Shown: piece after piece, positions 24,715-36,194 of the stretch | Position numbering within the stretch: position 1 is the first letter of the stretch | Layout of the letters: every line of letters starts with the position of its first letter | Assembly: GCA_936432065.2 (NCBI GenBank) | Contig: OW386291.2 | Coordinates: forward strand, 108,999,823-109,063,822 | Length of the DNA stretch: 64,000 bases | Source of the DNA: Rutpela maculata | Taxonomy: Eukaryota > Arthropoda > Insecta > Coleoptera > Cerambycidae | Direction: 5' to 3' | Made by a program: the position numbers and the translations under genes | Notes under the pieces: model-generated | Seen by the model: only the letters and a program-made list of their open reading frames with translations | Databases searched by the model: none | Told to the model about the DNA's origin: nothing

Positions 24715-26690
24715 TTATGTAATCTTTTCTTCTTAAGGTGCCATCTTCCTAGTGAAGGTTGGCTACAATTTCGGCAAATTTCTCTCTGTCTTGAGCTATT
24801 CTTAGTAATGACTGTGAATTTAGACCAGTCCAATCCCTAACATTTTTCAACCACGAACCTTGTCTTCTGCCCGGGCCTCTTCTACCCTCGATCCTGCCTT
24901 CCATTATTAGTTTTAGAAAGTCGTAATTCCTGCTTCTTTATATATGTCCCAGATAGGTTGTGTTTCGTCTTTTGACAATTCCAAGAATCTCTCTGTCTGC
25001 ATTCATCCTTCTTGATATTTTGAGCATTCTGCGCATTATCCACATTTCAAAAGCTTCTAGTCTGCTCATCGAGCGGTTTTCCATCGTCCAGGCTTCTCTA
25101 CCATATAGAAGGATTGGATATATGTAGGCTTTCACAAATCTGTATCTTATGTTTAGCGACAGCGTGGGGTTTGTTAAGAGTTTGTTCATTTTAAGGAATG
25201 CGCTTCTTGCGTTCTCTATACGACAGCGGATTTCTGTTTCCGGATTTAGATCTCTTGTTATACAGCATCCTAGGTATTTAAACTTGTGTACCTGTTCTAT
25301 TTGTTTATTGTATATATTTATGTAGGTGTACACGTTTTCCTTCTTGGAAACAACCATTACTTTTGTTTTTTTGGTGTTTATCTTGAGCCCAAATGCGCCG
25401 CCTTCCTTTGTTATTGGATTAATAAGGTTTTGAAGCCCTTCTTGGCTACTAGCTATTATGATGGTGTCGTCTGCATACCGTATATTGTTCACGAATCTTC
25501 CGTTTACTTTTATATCCTCTTGGATGTTTTCTAATGCTTTCTGGAATATCTTTTCTGAGTATATGTTGAAGAGAGTTGGAGAAAGTATGCACCCCTGTCT
25601 CACACCTCTTTTAATGGGAATATTAGTGGTCAATTTATCTTCTACTCGTATAGATGTTTGTTCCCAGTACATGTTTTTAAATATATTGATGTCGTTTCGA
25701 TCTATCCCTTGCTCGTATAGGAGGTCGATCAGTTTTGTATGTTGTACCCGATCAAAGGCTTTTTCATAATCTATGAAACATATGTGTACATCTTGTATTG
25801 GATCTCTACATTTTTGCAATAGAACATTAAGCCCAAACAGTGCTTCTCTAGTTCCAAAACCTAGCCGAAATCCAAATTGTTCCTCTCCTACATATTGGTC
25901 GCATATTGCGTATAGTCGTTGATGTATGATTCTTAAAACTATCTTTAATTCTTTAGTACATGACTCATCAAGCTAATCAATCGATACTGTGAGCATTTGT
26001 TTGCTCCGTTCAATAGTTTAAGCATTTCAGCATAGATATTATCTTCGCCTGGAGCTTTACGCACCTTTGATAGTTTTATTGCATGTTTCACCTCTGATGT
26101 AAGAATTGTCATTGGTTGCTCTTCCTGGTCCACTTGTCTGAGTTCTGGTTCTGTTCTATTATCATCGAAAAGTTCTTGTATATAGGTTGTCCATATTTCT
26201 TCTATTTCTTCTGGGTCTATCGTTTGTTTGTTATTATTATTTGTGATTATGCCGCCTTGTTGGTGGGTTCTTTCCTATTTCCAGTTATCTCTTTTATCTT
26301 TTTGTGTATGTAAAAACTATCGTGTTTTCTTTGTAGTTCTTCAAGTTCTTTACATCGTTCTTTCATCCAATTCTCCTTTGCCTCTTTTATTAATCTTGTA
26401 ATCTGTTTGTGGATTTCTTTATACTTATTAACGTTCCTGTGCTTATATTCTCTTCTTTCATCCATAAACAGCAGGATTTCTTCGGTCATCCAATTCTGTT
26501 TCGCTTTCCGCTCTTCGATTCGTAATTCATTCTCCTCTACTTCATCTATCACTCTTTTAAAAGACTGCCAAGGGTTCTCTATTGTTTGTGTTGTTTCCAG
26601 ATGCACATTCTCCTTTATTTTATTGTTCAATAATCGTGCTATTTCTTCCTTTGTTTCTGGATTTCTTAGTTTATAAAAGTTAGGTCTTGT
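24715..26690 (-). mobile_element. RTE-like LINE, 5'-truncated
   Basis: Reading on the minus strand, the element begins in the linker between endonuclease and RT (26247-26630: ENPWQSFKRVIDEVEE, KQNWMTEEIL). It continues through an RKAPGEDNIYAEMLK phrase (25945-26133), the 293-codon RT frame, and the C terminus in a shifted frame (GRRGPGR-like and FTVITKNS-like phrases near 24750-24930). Endonuclease is missing. It is separate from the RTE-like copy at 7060-9027 by sequence. Confidence 0.75.
24938..25819 (-). CDS. Reverse transcriptase domain of RTE-like LINE (partial ORF2)
   Basis: A 293-codon open frame covers the core of a LINE reverse transcriptase, which would copy the element RNA at the nicked target. 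FIDYEKAFDRV (residues 15-25) is motif A with its catalytic Asp. RQGCILSP (74-81) is motif B. YADD (115-118) is the catalytic box. INTKKTKVMV (147-156) is motif D. The thumb region has YLGCCIT and a C-terminal LEAFEMWIMRRMLKI and YLGHI. All catalytic residues are present, but the flanking frames are interrupted and no endonuclease is encoded, so the element is not autonomous. The first ATG is internal to the original ORF2. Confidence 0.75.
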   Translation of the reverse strand: MQKCRDPIQDVHICFIDYEKAFDRVQHTKLIDLLYEQGIDRNDINIFKNMYWEQTSIRVEDKLTTNIPIKRGVRQGCILSPTLFNIYSEKIFQKALENIQEDIKVNGRFVNNIRYADDTIIIASSQEGLQNLINPITKEGGAFGLKINTKKTKVMVVSKKENVYTYINIYNKQIEQVHKFKYLGCCITRDLNPETEIRCRIENARSAFLKMNKLLTNPTLSLNIRYRFVKAYIYPILLYGREAWTMENRSMSRLEAFEMWIMRRMLKISRRMNADREILGIVKRRNTTYLGHI

Positions 26691-26699
26691 TTGTTTTCT

Positions 26700-27330
26700 T
26701 CCTCTGGACTTTCTTTAATCTTATCTCCAGATTTCCAACCACGGAACCGATGTCTGATCCAGGATATTATAAATATGGCGCACAAAAACAGTTTTTTTGA
26801 AATATCTCTCTTCGCATGCCTCATACCGCAAAAAATGTTCTTATGAAAATGAAAGAGTATTAAATTTTCTACAAAATATGTCGTATACATTTTTTCGAGA
26901 AACAGAATAGTTTCGGTGCAGCAGCCGATCGAAGTCAAGCATTCTTGACAAAATTATGATTTTTGGTAATTTCTCAATTTAGTGCGACTTTTATGAAGGA
27001 GTATTTTTGTGTTGAGACAAAATTTGTTTTCATACCTGAAAATCTTAATTTTAATTTACTTTATGTCATAAACCATAAATATGTTTAACTTTACCCTTTA
27101 CCCTTAGCGTTCTGTTCCACTTGACTAAGAGCTGGGCACGAAATTTCGATATTACTCGGGTCATGAAAAATTTCCGTAACAATACGTCGTACACTAAGAT
27201 ATGAGCCTGATTTGGGTGTATGCTGACAGCGCGAGCGGAGAGGGGCACGAGTGAGAACGGTGAAATTTGATTTTTTTTTTAAACAAAAATTATCGCGGTT
27301 ACGTTTAAAAATTTATAGAATAAGAAATTG
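26700..27330. other. Intergenic, nothing recognised
   Basis: A 90-codon minus frame (26666-26938) overlaps the LINE 5' edge and has no motif. Confidence 0.3.
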
Positions 27331-27334
27331 TGAT

Positions 27335-28190
27335 TTTTTACAATTAATTATCTTTTATTTATTTGCTTTTATCATGATTAGAGAATATTATTTAGGTATT
27401 ATGCAAATCACAACTTACACACTTTTTTATTTATTATGAAAATATCTACTTTCTGTATATTGTTGCCCTAATCTGGGCCCGCTAATATACTAGTTAGGTA
27501 AATACTTTAAAACACTCATTATTGGAGAGCCAATCAAAACAACTACTCTTCTAGCTAACACTGACGAAGTATTGAATTACATGATAGGATTCTTAGCATT
27601 TTAAAGAAAAAAATATATTGAAAATACTTAAATCATTTATTTACATTTAGTCATTCACACTTTTTTATTTAATATAAAATTATCTACTTTCTGTGTATTG
27701 GTACCTTAATCGGATCACACTAATATACTACTTAGAAAAACACTTTAAATTACTCATTATTGGAAAACTAATCGAAACAACTACTCCTCTAGCTAATACT
27801 GACGAAGTATTGAATTACATGATAGGATTCCTGGCATTTTAAGGCAAAAAAAATATATTGAATATACCTAAATTATTTATTGAAATTCAGTCATTCACAA
27901 GAATTATTGAACCTTACATTCTATTTCAACTCTAGAAAAGTTGTACAAGTTTTTTCGAACTCGTTAGTTCTCATCAGTAGAGTATAGAAACATTCATTCA
28001 TTATTTACAAGCCTATTCTTGATTTATTTTTTACAATTAATTATCTTTTATTTATTTGCTTTTATCATGGTTAGAGAATATTATTTAGGTATTATGCAAA
28101 TCACAACTTACACACTTTTTTATTTATTATGAAAATACCTACTTTCTGTATATTGTTGCCCTAATCTTGGCACGCTAATGCTAGTGTCAC
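27335..28190 (-). repeat. Penelope-like / hammerhead-bearing repeat array
   Basis: Two ~238-bp units (about 27420-27657 and 27658-27896) repeat ACACTTTTTTATTTA, CTACTTTCTGTxTATTG, CTAGCTAAxACTGACGAAG and ATTGAATTACATGATAGGAT. They are followed by a ~125-bp segment holding the hammerhead. After it (28022-28170) comes a direct repeat of 27335-27475, offset by about 687 bp. Partial tandem terminal repeats with a hammerhead ribozyme are the known architecture of Penelope-like elements and of hammerhead-carrying satellites and retrozymes. No RT or GIY-YIG coding region is adjacent, so this is a remnant or a non-autonomous unit. Confidence 0.55.
27919..27989 (-). ncRNA. Type I hammerhead self-cleaving ribozyme
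   Basis: On the minus strand the core is complete. CUGAUGA (27971-27977) is followed by stem II GAACU/AGUUC with an AACG tetraloop (27957-27970), then GAAA (27953-27956). A short stem III of AAAA/UUUU follows, capped by a loop containing the self-complementary UUGUACAA. The expected cleavage is 3' of the C at 27935, after a UUC triplet. Stem I pairs ACUCUA with UAGAGU (6 bp). Past a 4-nt bulge on one side it pairs UUCUAU with AUAGAA (6 bp). Open stem I defines type I. A short stem III with a palindromic loop is the known form in Penelope-like elements and favours dimeric ribozymes. Confidence 0.85.
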
Positions 28191-28739
28191 AAGAAAGTTG
28201 CCCATCTCACCATTTTTATTCTTCACCGAATTTCATATTCGCAGCTGCCAGTATTTTTGAACTAAGTTAAAATCCACATTTTAAATATTCATGAGGAACC
28301 CACTTTAAAGGCGGGAGCACTTTTTGGCGCCCCTCCCTGAGATAATCACGGACAGACAGTACTACGTACCAAAGTCCAAGGATATTCCCTCGGACCCCCG
28401 ATCACTAATTTTTAAGTTAACACAAAATTGTCTCTCGATATTTATGTGGCTGATAGTGCATCTAAAAATAAAGCCTCAATGAATAAAGGGGAACAATAAA
28501 TATCAGTTCTTCTGCAACATCTTCTGACTGCCTTAAAATATAAAATTCATATTTTAAATTCAGATATGGGCTATACCTCTGGACCTCAGTTTATATAGTA
28601 TCAGTCAAACCCTCTCTTCTGCTTCTTATAAAAAATAATTTTCAGATCATTAGGCATAAAAAAAGAATTTCTTATTGTATTTTGATAAAACACTCTCAAG
28701 TAATTTATGTTTCCACACCAATGTGCATTTACTACATTT

Positions 28740-29400
28740 TATAATAATAACACAGGTCTACAAAAAGAAAAAGGTCTTGTCTTATCGTGTCAGTTTCCCC
28801 TGTACCACCCTCTTTTATCTCCAAAAAAAAGCGGAAAAAGGCCTCGTTGTCCTAAGGTTCTGATTCAACTTTTCTGAAGTATTTCGCCGCACTGAAGCCA
28901 TTTCTTTAAGAAATTTTTTCTCTACCACCCCTTTTATCCCCTAAAAAGAGGGGGCGAAAAAGGTCATGTCGTAAGGTGCTGATTTAACTTCTCTGAATTG
29001 TTTTAAGACGCTAAAGGCAATTTAGGACACAAAATTTTTTTCTATCATGTCAGTTTCCCTCTACCTCCCCTTTTATCCCCTAAAGAAATAGCAAAAAAGG
29101 CCTTGTCTCTAACATTTCTGAAGTATTTTGACGTGCTGAAACCAATTTTGCACAAAAACAAATTAGGGGATAAAAGGGGGTGGTGGAATGGGAAATCTGA
29201 TCCGACAGAAAGAAAAATTTTGTCCAAAATTGGCTTCAGCGTGTCAATACAATACTTAGAAAAGTTAGATGAAAATCTTAGGACGAGACCTTTATTTGCC
29301 CTTTTTAGGAAAACTGACACGGTAGAAAAATCCAAAATAGACTTCAGCGCCTCAAAATACTTCAGAAGAGTTAGATGGGAAACTTAGGACAAGACCTTTT
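28740..29400. repeat. Tandem units followed by inverted copies
   Basis: Three units on the plus strand share TACCACCCxxTTTTATCxCC and an AAAAAGGxCxTGT phrase, spaced about 120-140 bp apart (near 28800, 28920, 29060). From about 29150 the same phrases appear in reverse complement (GGGGATAAAAGGGGGTGG, TTAGGACxAGACC). The block is therefore a tandem array ending in an inverted copy. The overlapping ~95-codon frames on both strands are by-products. Confidence 0.6.
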
Positions 29401-31305
29401 TTTTGTAGTCTTGTGTAATTAATTTGTAATATAAATTTTTTTGTCTACACCATCTGAACGCTATTATAATGAGAGGACCACCGACACAAGTTTACTTAGA
29501 GGAAGGTTCCTCTTTATTGTTTTAATATTTCATACCAAACAAATTGCCATTTATTTATTTTATTTATTTATAAACAGTAAATTATGTAAGATATGAAATA
29601 CAACCAGCTAATGTTGGTATAACAATTTTCTGAGTATTCTGTATTCTTTCTGATTGATTCCGTGTCAGTCAATAATAGAGCGGGAAGCTTGAGGTATGAG
29701 TAGTGAGTTATCTCATAGCTAAACAAAAATGTTTGTGTTACATTTTTGAATTATTTAGGCGGTTTTAATGTTATTCTACTGTTTTACATTATTACCATTT
29801 TAACTACCAGATACTGATATTATTTGATATTATCTTAAACTAATAAAAAGGGTACAAAAAACAATTTTTGCCCCCAGTGGCGCCCCTCTGAGCTGACGTC
29901 CTGGGCAGTCGCCCGGGTTGCCCGGCCCTTAAGCCGCCCCTGGTTGATATGCATATTTTCCAGCAATCCACATTCGGCAACTCCCTTCTGCAATTAATAT
30001 TAGCTATTTAAACATTTTATTTTCCCCAACTCCAGCCGTCGGTTATTTCAAAACTATTCATCCCCAAACTTAATTAAGGGTAAATAAAACCAGCCAACTT
30101 TGTGAAACATATATGAAAGTAAAATCACCGAGAAAAGGTTAGAAAGGGCGCATCCATTGCAAATGGCATCTTGACTGAATAGCTCGGACGGCCGATATAT
30201 TCAGTCTCCGCTCTTATCAAAGTAATGGTTTTAGTTATCCCGAAGTTAACAAATGCACTCATCCATTTTTAAACAGGCTGCCAACAACGACACCCTATAT
30301 TTCACTAGCAACTAAATGTGTCCGCAATCTGTTGATTCTCCGGTTTCATGGATGGTAAAATTCCATTTAATGTTTAATTCAATGAACCTCCCGCTGAAAC
30401 AGGCAGATAAAGTTTAAATGTTATAAAATTCATTGCATTGCTTCAGAATAACGGAGACTGAATCTATGTATGTATGTATGTATGTATCGAATTGAACTTA
30501 TACTTTATTAAATATTTATAGTTAGGATAGTTAGATACAGAGATAGATAGATACATTTTTATTGGTAACGAGTCAGATAATCACATAAAATAAATAATTT
30601 TAAAACATACCACATAGGGAACCTGCATACAAATCAAACCGGAAAATAACACTCACAAACGTAAGCAAACATCATTAAAAAACTCGTTGTTCACAAAAAC
30701 AATTTTCAATTCCTTATATTAAATACAGAGTGTTTCAGGTATACAGTAGGAGGGTGGTCCTTATTTTTCGGGCTCACCCCCGAAAGTGGTGGGAAACGAG
30801 TAGTTCCAATAAATTAGACATTTCTCATTTCCCACAACAGACTCATATCCCCTGGAGCGTAAGGCAACACTGGTGTCTCGTCTATCCCATACGAGTGCCT
30901 TAAATGGTAATAAAGCAGGAAAACTTCCTGGAAACTTTCGGAATTTTCAAAACGGAAAGTTTCCAGGAAGTTTTCCTTCTAACTTTGCATTGGGTATATC
31001 AATAGGCTATTTTATGGTGAAATCTGATTCGTGATGATGCAAGCTTCATTGCATTCAAATAAGTGCAATTATATTATTTACATGACTTTTACAGACTTTT
31101 ATCAAATGTGGAAAGTTTCCTCGACCTATCTCTGAAAGGAACCACTACAAAATTTTGTCAAATTTGGATAGTAGGAAATGAAAAGAATGAAAATGAAACA
31201 TATTTATAGTAACATCAGCTTTTATTTGGATCAAAAATCATATGCCAAGATTACAACATTTATATAAATGTTACTTACTAATATAGTATTTTACGCTTAG
31301 TAAAT
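29400..31305. other. Intergenic; GC-rich repeat piece and small repeats
   Basis: 29866-29945 is an unusually GC-rich patch (CCCGGGTTGCCCGGCCC) that looks like a fragment of a dispersed repeat. 29950-30460 is less AT-rich, looks unique, and has ATTCAGTCTCCG at 30200 and its inverse at 30451. A TATG run is at 30467-30487. No coding sequence was recognised. Confidence 0.35.
30917..30977. repeat. Perfect 23-bp inverted repeat, 15-nt loop
   Basis: Arms 30917-30939 and 30955-30977 are exact reverse complements, beginning AGGAAAACTTCC and ending GGAAGTTTTCCT. The loop is 15 nt. RNA from either strand would form an uninterrupted 23-bp hairpin. Confidence 0.8.
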
Positions 31306-31501
31306 TAATTTTACATATTATAGTACAGTACCTAGAGGTAAAAAATATGCAAAACTTCGGAATAATGTCATATTGATCGGATTTCATTCATTTTTGGCAG
31401 TATAATAGTAAATGCTTCACAGAAAAGTTTCTATATTGTGCAGGGGCTTGCTAATTTATAGGGGGTGTATGCCACCCCCTCTCAGGGCACCCCCTGGGCA
31501 C

Positions 31502-31511
<10 letters not shown>

Positions 31512-31581
<70 letters not shown>
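31512..31581. repeat. (TA)n microsatellite
   Basis: About 70 bp of uninterrupted TA inside the left fold-back arm. The 60-codon IYIY frames across it are artefacts. Confidence 0.9.
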
Positions 31582-31585
<4 letters not shown>

Positions 31586-32635
31586 TTATTGGAGCTGACA
31601 TAGAATCAAATTTTCAAAAGAAAAGGTTCTATGCAATTTTTCATATAAATTGATAGTTTTTAAGTCATAACGACGGCAAAATTACCATTTTAGCTTAAAA
31701 AAAAAGGTATTTCCAAACGGCTTTCGTTAAGTATCTCGAAAAGTATTACTTTATCGAAAAAATGTAACAGACAAATTACAGAAAGTAGAAACTGAAAATT
31801 AATTATATTTTTTGTTTATTGATGTAGGATTAATAATTTCGGAGATATTTAAGTTTACATTTGGCATCCAAGTGTTCATAAGATAATTATTTAGAGTGAG
31901 AGTTAATTATCTCAGAAACTGTAACACCTACGTCAAGGATGCTAATAAGTAGAATAATAGGTTATTAATTAAGCTTTCAACTGTTTTTTTATTTGTTTCT
32001 GTAGCATAAAAAACAAAGAAGTTATGACCGAAGCAATGTGCGTCTACACATTTTTTTAATAACAACGTCGCCATTTTGTTACTGTAATTAGCCAGTAATT
32101 AAAAAAAAGGAATTTCAAACACTGTTTTTCATTAATATATAGCATGACGTAGACGCTCAAATTTTTTGGTTTGTATACAGCACTTGCTTTAGAAAAAAAT
32201 ACAGTTTAAACTATAAAGGTATTTTGGATGAAACGTAATTTTTTTTTCCTTTTCCAAATATCTCAATAAATATTAGTTTTATTGAAAAATTGGTAGAGAT
32301 CAAAAATAAAGCTCATAAACTGATAATGAGTTTCGCTTGTTTATTTATTTACATAGATTTAATAGTTTCGGAGACATGAAAGTTTACAAATGTCGTCCGA
32401 ACGTTTATAAGACGAAAAATGCAGTTTAAATGTTAAATATCTCAGAAATTGTGACATCTATGTCACGCATACTAAGAAATAAAATTAAAGACAATTAATT
32501 GCGCTTTCAAATTATTACTTCCACATCCAGTGGAAGTATAGTAACGACAAAAAAAATTTAAAAATTTTTATTGTTCAAATAGGCTTAAAATGTCATGAAA
32601 CGTCGAGATTTTAAGTTTGAGCGAAAAAAAATTTT

Positions 32636-32697
32636 CTGTCTGTCTGTCGGTCTGTCTGTCTGTCTGTTGGTCTGTCTGTCGGTCTGTCTGTCTGTAA
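32636..32697 (+). repeat. (GTCT)n microsatellite
   Basis: A GTCT run with a few GTCG and GTTG variants. Confidence 0.85.
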
Positions 32698-32781
32698 CTT
32701 TTTTTGTGCGCACGTTTACTCTGGAACCGTTTAAGATATTGACTTGAAATTTGGTATACGTATGTACTTTAACGAGATCTG

Positions 32782-33690
32782 GAACTAGATTATATTTTCA
32801 TGTCCTTCCGACGAGGGGTTGGGGGGTAAATTAGGGTAAATTTGGCGAAAATGGGTAAATCAAGCAGGTGAGAGTCCATAAAATTGGTATTTAGTATATA
32901 CAAGAGAAGCTAAGGTCTCAAAAAATTTTTTGGCATTAGCCACCCCCATTACCACCCCCACCCCCTTATTAAAGGGGACGAAATAAAATTGTGATTTAGT
33001 ATATGTACAAGAACCAGAAACCTCAAAATATTTTTTAACTTCATCCGCCCCCACTACCACCCCCTATCAAATATTATATTATTAAAGTTCCATAAACAAT
33101 TATTTCCACATACAAAGTTTTTTCGTTGTGAGTGATAGAGAATCTGGATGTGGAAGTAGTGATTCCTTTTGCAGCGGTTTTGGCAGTATAATAGTAAATG
33201 CTTTACAGAAGAATTTTCTATATTGTGCGGGGGCTTTGCTTATTTATAGAGAATCTAGAACTAGATTATATTTTCATCTTGTTCCGTCGAAGGGTTGGGG
33301 GGTAAATTGGGGTAAATTTGGGGTAAATGGGTAAATCAAGCAGGTAAGAGTCCGTGAAATTGGTATTTAGTATATACAAGAGAAGCTGAGGTCTGAAAAA
33401 TATTTTTGGCATTAGCCACCCCCATTACCACCCCCACCTCCTTATTAAAGGGGATGAAAAAAAATGTGATTTAGTGCATGTACAGGGACCAGAAACCTCA
33501 AAATATTTTTTTACTTCATCCACCCCCCACTACCACCCCCCTATCACCATCCCCACCCCACTACCGATGTGGGGTATCGTTATATGGGTTTTTGGGGATA
33601 GAGGATTTCAAATATTATACTATTAAAGTTCCTTAAACAAATATTTTCACATACAAAGTTTTTTCGTTGTGAGTTCCTTGGGCAGCGGTT
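32782..33690 (+). repeat. Dispersed repeat family A, two tandem copies (~465 bp each)
   Basis: TCTxGAACTAGATTATATTT begins copies at 32782 and 33247. Both continue with GGGTTGGGGGGTAAATT, AAATCAAGCAGGT, ATACAAGAGAAGCT and CATTAGCCACCCCCATTACC. The first copy also holds GGCAGTATAATAGTAAATGC, which matches the fold-back arms, so family A and this fold-back share sequence. Confidence 0.7.
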
Positions 33691-36194
33691 TTTTTACTCG
33701 TTCCTGTAGCATACGAAATAAAGAAGTTATGACTGAAAAATGTGCGTATTTATATTGTTTTATATAAAAAAGTAGCCATTTTGTTACCAGTAATTTAAAA
33801 AATATATCTCAAATACAGTTTTTCGTTAAGGTGTAGCATTACCTAGATGCTCAAATTTGTTTGCTCATTTAAAGCACTTGCTTTAGAAAAAAATGCATTT
33901 TAAACTTTAAAGGTAATTTCGAAACATTTGGATACCAAATATAAACCGAAATTATTAATCCTACATCAATAAACAGAAAAAATAATTAATTCCCAGTTTG
34001 TACTTTTTGTAATTGGTGTGTAACATTTTTTCGATAAAGTAATACTTTTCAAGATACTGGACGAAAGCTGTTTGGATATACCTTTTTTTAAAGCTAAAAT
34101 AGCAATTTTGAAGTCGTTATAACTTAAAAACTCTCAATTTATGTGAAAAATTGCATAGAACCTTTTCTTCTTAAAATTCGATTCTATTTCATATTCAGCT
34201 TCAATAAATATATATATTTTTTAAGTGCCACCCCCTGAGAGGAGGTGGCATCCCACCCCCTATAAATTAGCAAGCCTCCGCACAATATAGAAACTTTTCT
34301 GTGAAGCATTTACTATTATACTGCCAAAAATGAACGAAATCCGATCAATATGACATTATTTCGGGGTTAAAACCTCTAGTTACTGTATTATTAATAACTT
34401 ATATTAAAACATTTTGGTAACTGTTTCTTTCTAACTTGTTTCGCTAACAATCTGAATTACAAATTGGTGCTGCTCTTCGTCTGTTGTTAATCTGTTGTTA
34501 TATTCGTCTATTAATTTAATACCTCTTTCAGCTGTATCGTTTACAACTTTTAACTTTTTAATAACTTCGAAACAAGTTTTGTATTGCTGATTAGTCTCCC
34601 AGATTTGAGGATCGTCATTAAGAAATTCGGCAGAGAGGTTAAATCGTTCAAAAAATTTTTTTGTGCCCGAGGAAATAAAATGACATATTTACTTACTTTG
34701 TATATCATCAATACTACTAAATTACTAAATTTGAATCATCTATTTCCTTCTTCAAATAAGTTTTTTTTTGCTAAAGCCTTAACCATGTCCTTTTTAGCAT
34801 CTATTGAAATATCATCACCAAAGAAAGATAGCAGAAGCTTAAGGAGATAAATACCAAAAATGATTTTGAATTTTTGAAAGTACACTGAGATATAGCGGAG
34901 TCAATGCTTTTATAGTTCATAAGATCATGATATGGAGCTTTATGTGGAGAAGGAGCTATAAACTAGTCTTTAACGTATATTTTACCAATAAAAATACATA
35001 TTTCAATAATACTTTTTGTTTAGAAAGAGGCATTTTCACTTCAAAAACACTTTTTAAAATAATTTCATAAATGTGATGTCTACAAGGCAAATATAGTAAA
35101 TTGGACATCTCACACCTCCAAGAGGTTTTCAAACACCGATAGAATTTCTTGAAATTTTAGTATGTTGTTGGGGCTGTCAAAAGAGAGCATCTTGTTCAAT
35201 TGGACTGACCTAGCTATACAGGGTGATATAGAAAATTCGGTACAAAATATGAATTATCAGTTGTGAGATCTCATATTCTAAATTCAATTAGCGTCATACT
35301 TTTCCGGCAAAACAATGCCTATTATTACTTTGTGTTAAAAAAATGTGTATATATTATTTTAGACAGTGGCGTTTTCTTTGGGGGGGGGGGGGATGTAGAT
35401 CACTTTTCCAGTGGTCCACTGACAATGATAAAAATAAATGGAAATTCCGAACTACCTGTATGATTATATGTTATTGTCTTAAAAGTAAGCATTTTAAAAT
35501 AATAAATATGCAGACTAACCTAGTATTTATAACAAGTACATTAAATATCAGTTAGTTAGGTTTCGTGCCGGTTGTCCTCTAAAACGTTTCATTTTGAGAA
35601 AACTATGGTCCAAAACAACAACTTTGGAACAAAATAATAATTATTACAGTATTATTTGGGACCCTTCGGCCCTATTTGCAGCATCTAATACATAAGTTAA
35701 TAAACCATATGATGCACTCATACTTCACTGCTTGCTAAGTACCATATTTCACTAGCAACATGAGCACAGAGTTCTTGCACCCACTTTGCAGGTACAAAAG
35801 GTACCAGTGATAGGATCAAGCTGGACATCATCAATTGGAAGAAGCAAATATCATTAAAAAATTCGTTCCGCGGTGTCTTTGTATGCTGGAGCTAGTTTTA
35901 CTTGATATGTGTCAAATGTTTTGAAAACTACATACTCTAAAGGTAAAATAGGAAACGCTACATCAACATTGTCCATATTAATCCAAGGACCACCACCACG
36001 ACGTAAGTTAGTTTCCTATTTCGATTCTTCTCTGCAATAGATTTTCAGGGTTACGTGCTATAGCCAACATTCTTTCAGCAAGTTCTTTATTAGCATCCTG
36101 TATTTGAATTAAGCTTCTAAATACATTTATAAGAGCACAAGCTATTTTTAAAAAGTCGGTAAAATGAAAACAATGCTGCATTGGTATTAAGTCT

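Larger units (their letters stand above)
31310..34400. repeat. Composite fold-back: inverted ends, direct inner repeats
   Basis: 31310-31900 matches the reverse complement of 33915-34400 (TGTCATATTGATCGGATTTC, GCTTCACAGAAAAGTTTCTA, GCAAGCC/GGCTTGC, ATTGATGTAGGATTAATAAT). Inside, 31990-32230 is repeated directly at 33700-33925 (CTGTAGCATAxxAAA, GCACTTGCTTTAGAAAAAAA). The middle is two ~465-bp tandem copies of family A. The left arm holds a (TA)n expansion that the right arm lacks, while the right arm has only a short TATATATAT. Confidence 0.7.

Noticed and set aside
25286..25769. Plus-strand frames of 82-103 codons
   Set aside because: They are antisense to the intact RT frame at 24938-25819.
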